23,424 bases of DNA from GCA-2731375 sp047518225. GTDB taxonomy: Bacteria > Pseudomonadota > Alphaproteobacteria > GCA-2731375. Each line of letters opens with the position of its first letter. The stretch's first letter is position 1. The notes beneath the pieces were generated by a model. That model was given only the letters and a program-made list of their open reading frames with translations. It was not told where the DNA came from and ran no database searches. The translations under genes were made by a program, and so were the position numbers. Shown here piece after piece: positions 22,056 through 23,424 of this stretch. The stretch is from assembly GCA_047518225.1 (NCBI GenBank), contig JAKZRK010000303.1, positions 1-23,424 on the forward strand, in the 5' to 3' direction.

Positions 22056-22859
22056 TTATTCCTTCTCGGCCGCGTCGGCGGCGGCCCCTTCCGCGACGAC
22101 GTCTTCCGCGGCCGCATCGGCCGGCGCCTCGGTTGAGCCCTCGGCCGCGGCCTCCGCCTGCGGCTCGGCCTCATCGGCCGGCTGTTCGATTAGACCGGCC
22201 GGGATCGGGGCATCTTTATGCAGTGCCTTTTTGGCCGCATCCTGGACCATGACCCAGCCGCTTTTCGGTCCCGGTACCGAGCCCTTAATCATCAACAGCC
22301 CGGCATCCACATCCGCCGCGATCACTTCCAGGTTCTGCATGGTGACCCGGCCCGCGCCCAGATGGCCGGCCATCTTCTTGCCCTTGAATACTTTGCCCGG
22401 GTCCTGGCATTGCCCGGTCGAGCCGTGGGAACGATGCGAGATCGAAACGCCGTGAGAGGCACGCAAACCTGAAAAGCCCCAGCGCTTCATGGCGCCGGCG
22501 AAACCCTTGCCGATCGAAGTGCCCGCCACGTCCACATATTGGCCCGTGGCGAAATGGGCCGGGCTTAATTCCGCGCCGACTTCGATTAATGCGTCTTCGG
22601 ACACCCGAAACTCCGCCACGCGCTGTTTGGGCTCTACTTCCGCCTTGGCGAAATGGCCGCGCATGGCCTGGCCGACCCGCTTGACCTTGGCTTTACCCGC
22701 GCCCAATTGGACGGCGCTGTAACCGTCCCTATCAAGGGTGCGCTGGTCCACCACCTGGCAATTATCAACGTGCAAGACAGTGACCGGCACGTGGCTGCCA
22801 TCTTCTTGAAAAACCCGGCTCATGCCGAGTTTTTGCGCTATTAGACCGGAACGCCTCAT
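22056..22859 (-). CDS. rplC: 50S ribosomal protein L3, with Ala/Glu-rich tail
   Basis: A 267-residue L3, an initiator of large-subunit assembly. 'MRRSGLIAQKLGMSRVFQED' opens it, and 'GSTGQCQDPGKVFKGKKMAG' includes the glutamine equivalent to the one methylated by PrmB in E. coli. Residues from about 222 to 267 form an Ala/Glu/Asp-rich low-complexity tail, making the protein about 55 residues longer than E. coli L3; such tails occur in other alphaproteobacteria. I chose ATG at 22859 because AGGA sits at proper distance; an in-frame TTG two codons earlier is too close to that site. Confidence 0.97.
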   Translation of the reverse strand: MRRSGLIAQKLGMSRVFQEDGSHVPVTVLHVDNCQVVDQRTLDRDGYSAVQLGAGKAKVKRVGQAMRGHFAKAEVEPKQRVAEFRVSEDALIEVGAELSPAHFATGQYVDVAGTSIGKGFAGAMKRWGFSGLRASHGVSISHRSHGSTGQCQDPGKVFKGKKMAGHLGAGRVTMQNLEVIAADVDAGLLMIKGSVPGPKSGWVMVQDAAKKALHKDAPIPAGLIEQPADEAEPQAEAAAEGSTEAPADAAAEDVVAEGAAADAAEKE

Positions 22860-22868
22860 TGCCAATTC

Positions 22869-23177
22869 CTAAAGTTTGATTTCCACGTCCACGCCGGCCG
22901 CCAGGTCGAGCTTCATCAGCGCATCGACTGTCTGGGGCGTGGGGTCAATGATATCCAGCAACCGTTTGTGGACACGGATTTCAAACTGCTCGCGGGATTT
23001 CTTGTCAATATGGGGCGAGCGCAGAACGGTGAATTTTTCGATCCGCGTGGGCAGGGGGATTGGTCCGCGCACCCGCGCACCTGTCCGCTTTGCCGTGCTG
23101 GCAATTTCTGATGTGGCCTGGTCGAGCACGCGATGCTCGAACGCTTTCAGGCGAATGCGGATATTTTGGCTTTCCAT
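22869..23177 (-). CDS. rpsJ: 30S ribosomal protein S10 (NusE)
   Basis: A 102-residue S10, both a small-subunit head protein and, with NusB, a transcription antitermination factor. 'NIRIRLKAFEHRVLDQATSE', 'ARVRGPIPLPTRIEKFTVLR' and 'DKKSREQFEIRVHKRLLDII' are diagnostic. ATG at 23177 has AGGAAAAGA upstream. It follows tuf by only 36 bases, so it is presumably read from the upstream str operon. Confidence 0.98.
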   Translation of the reverse strand: MESQNIRIRLKAFEHRVLDQATSEIASTAKRTGARVRGPIPLPTRIEKFTVLRSPHIDKKSREQFEIRVHKRLLDIIDPTPQTVDALMKLDLAAGVDVEIKL

Positions 23178-23213
23178 GTCTCTTTTCCTGCTTACGCGTC
23201 AGTTCGTTTTCTA

Positions 23214-23424
23214 TTAGGCCTCGATGGCGGCGACGACGCCGGCGCCAACCGTGCGGCCGCCTTCGCGGATCGCGAAACGCAGCCCCTCGTCCATGGCAAT
23301 CGGCGCAATCAACTCAACCGACATCTCGATGTTGTCGCCGGGCATCACCATCTCCGTACCCTCGGGCAGGGTCACCACACCGGTCACATCCGTCGTCCGG
23401 AAGTAAAACTGCGGCCGGTAGTTG
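23214..23424 (-). CDS. tuf: Elongation factor Tu, C-terminal fragment (cut by window edge)
   Basis: The last 69 residues of EF-Tu, the GTPase that delivers aminoacyl-tRNA to the ribosome. The visible part is beta-barrel domain 3, with 'NYRPQFYFRTTDVTGVVTLP', 'VMPGDNIEMSVELIAPIAMD' and 'REGGRTVGAGVVAAIEA' before the TAA stop. The GTPase domain lies beyond the right edge. The link tuf-rpsJ indicates that the str and S10 operons are joined here. Confidence 0.98.
   Translation of the reverse strand, partial: NYRPQFYFRTTDVTGVVTLPEGTEMVMPGDNIEMSVELIAPIAMDEGLRFAIREGGRTVGAGVVAAIEA

Noticed and set aside
1..23424. CRISPR arrays, tRNA or rRNA genes, phage or defence genes
   Set aside because: None seen: no regularly spaced repeats, no tRNA-like cloverleaf, and all genes are core housekeeping except the partial insertion sequence.

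Overview
The window is a piece of an alphaproteobacterial chromosome in which every gene I can support lies on the minus strand, so transcription runs from the right edge to the left. The class assignment rests on the gene order tuf-rpsJ through rplQ without rpsD, rpmJ or infA, the secY-adk-rpsM junction, the rplQ-degP/Q-like-rarA-crcB-rluC continuation, and an ATP12 family chaperone, which in bacteria is largely confined to this class. GC content and codon use look high and even throughout. I cannot name a genus; a Rhodospirillales-like lineage is a guess.

Right to left: positions 23424-11482 hold the end of tuf and the S10 and spc ribosomal protein clusters (rpsJ, rplC, rplD, rplW, rplB, rpsS, rplV, rpsC, rplP, rpmC, rpsQ, rplN, rplX, rplE, rpsN, rpsH, rplF, rplR, rpsE, rpmD, rplO), then secY and adk. 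Most junctions are a few bases or overlaps. The exceptions are untranslated gaps of 70-111 bases after rpsC, rplE, rpsE and rplO, of which the first two contain clear inverted repeats. A 277-base leader with a sigma70-like promoter separates adk from the alpha operon (rpsM, rpsK, rpoA, rplQ; 11204-8844), which closes with a convincing intrinsic terminator at 8745-8776.

Left of the terminator is a second transcription unit. A periplasmic DegP/DegQ-like serine protease, the RarA ATPase, the CrcB/Fluc fluoride channel and an RluC/RluD-type pseudouridine synthase (8699-4557) are chained by 4-base stop/start overlaps. After short gaps come an alpha/beta hydrolase and a large AsmA-family membrane-anchored protein, which overlaps the ATP12 F1-ATPase assembly chaperone gene by 4 bases. 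Just past the ATP12 stop codon the sequence enters what appears to be the 5' end of an IS630-family insertion sequence, whose transposase gene runs off the left edge.

The window is mainly conserved core genome. I found no convincing undescribed system. The points worth a second look are the intergenic hairpins inside the ribosomal operon, the rpsM leader, acidic low-complexity tails on several ribosomal proteins, the local gene content between rluC and the ATP12 gene, and the insertion sequence boundary. No stretch longer than 300 bases lacks a gene.
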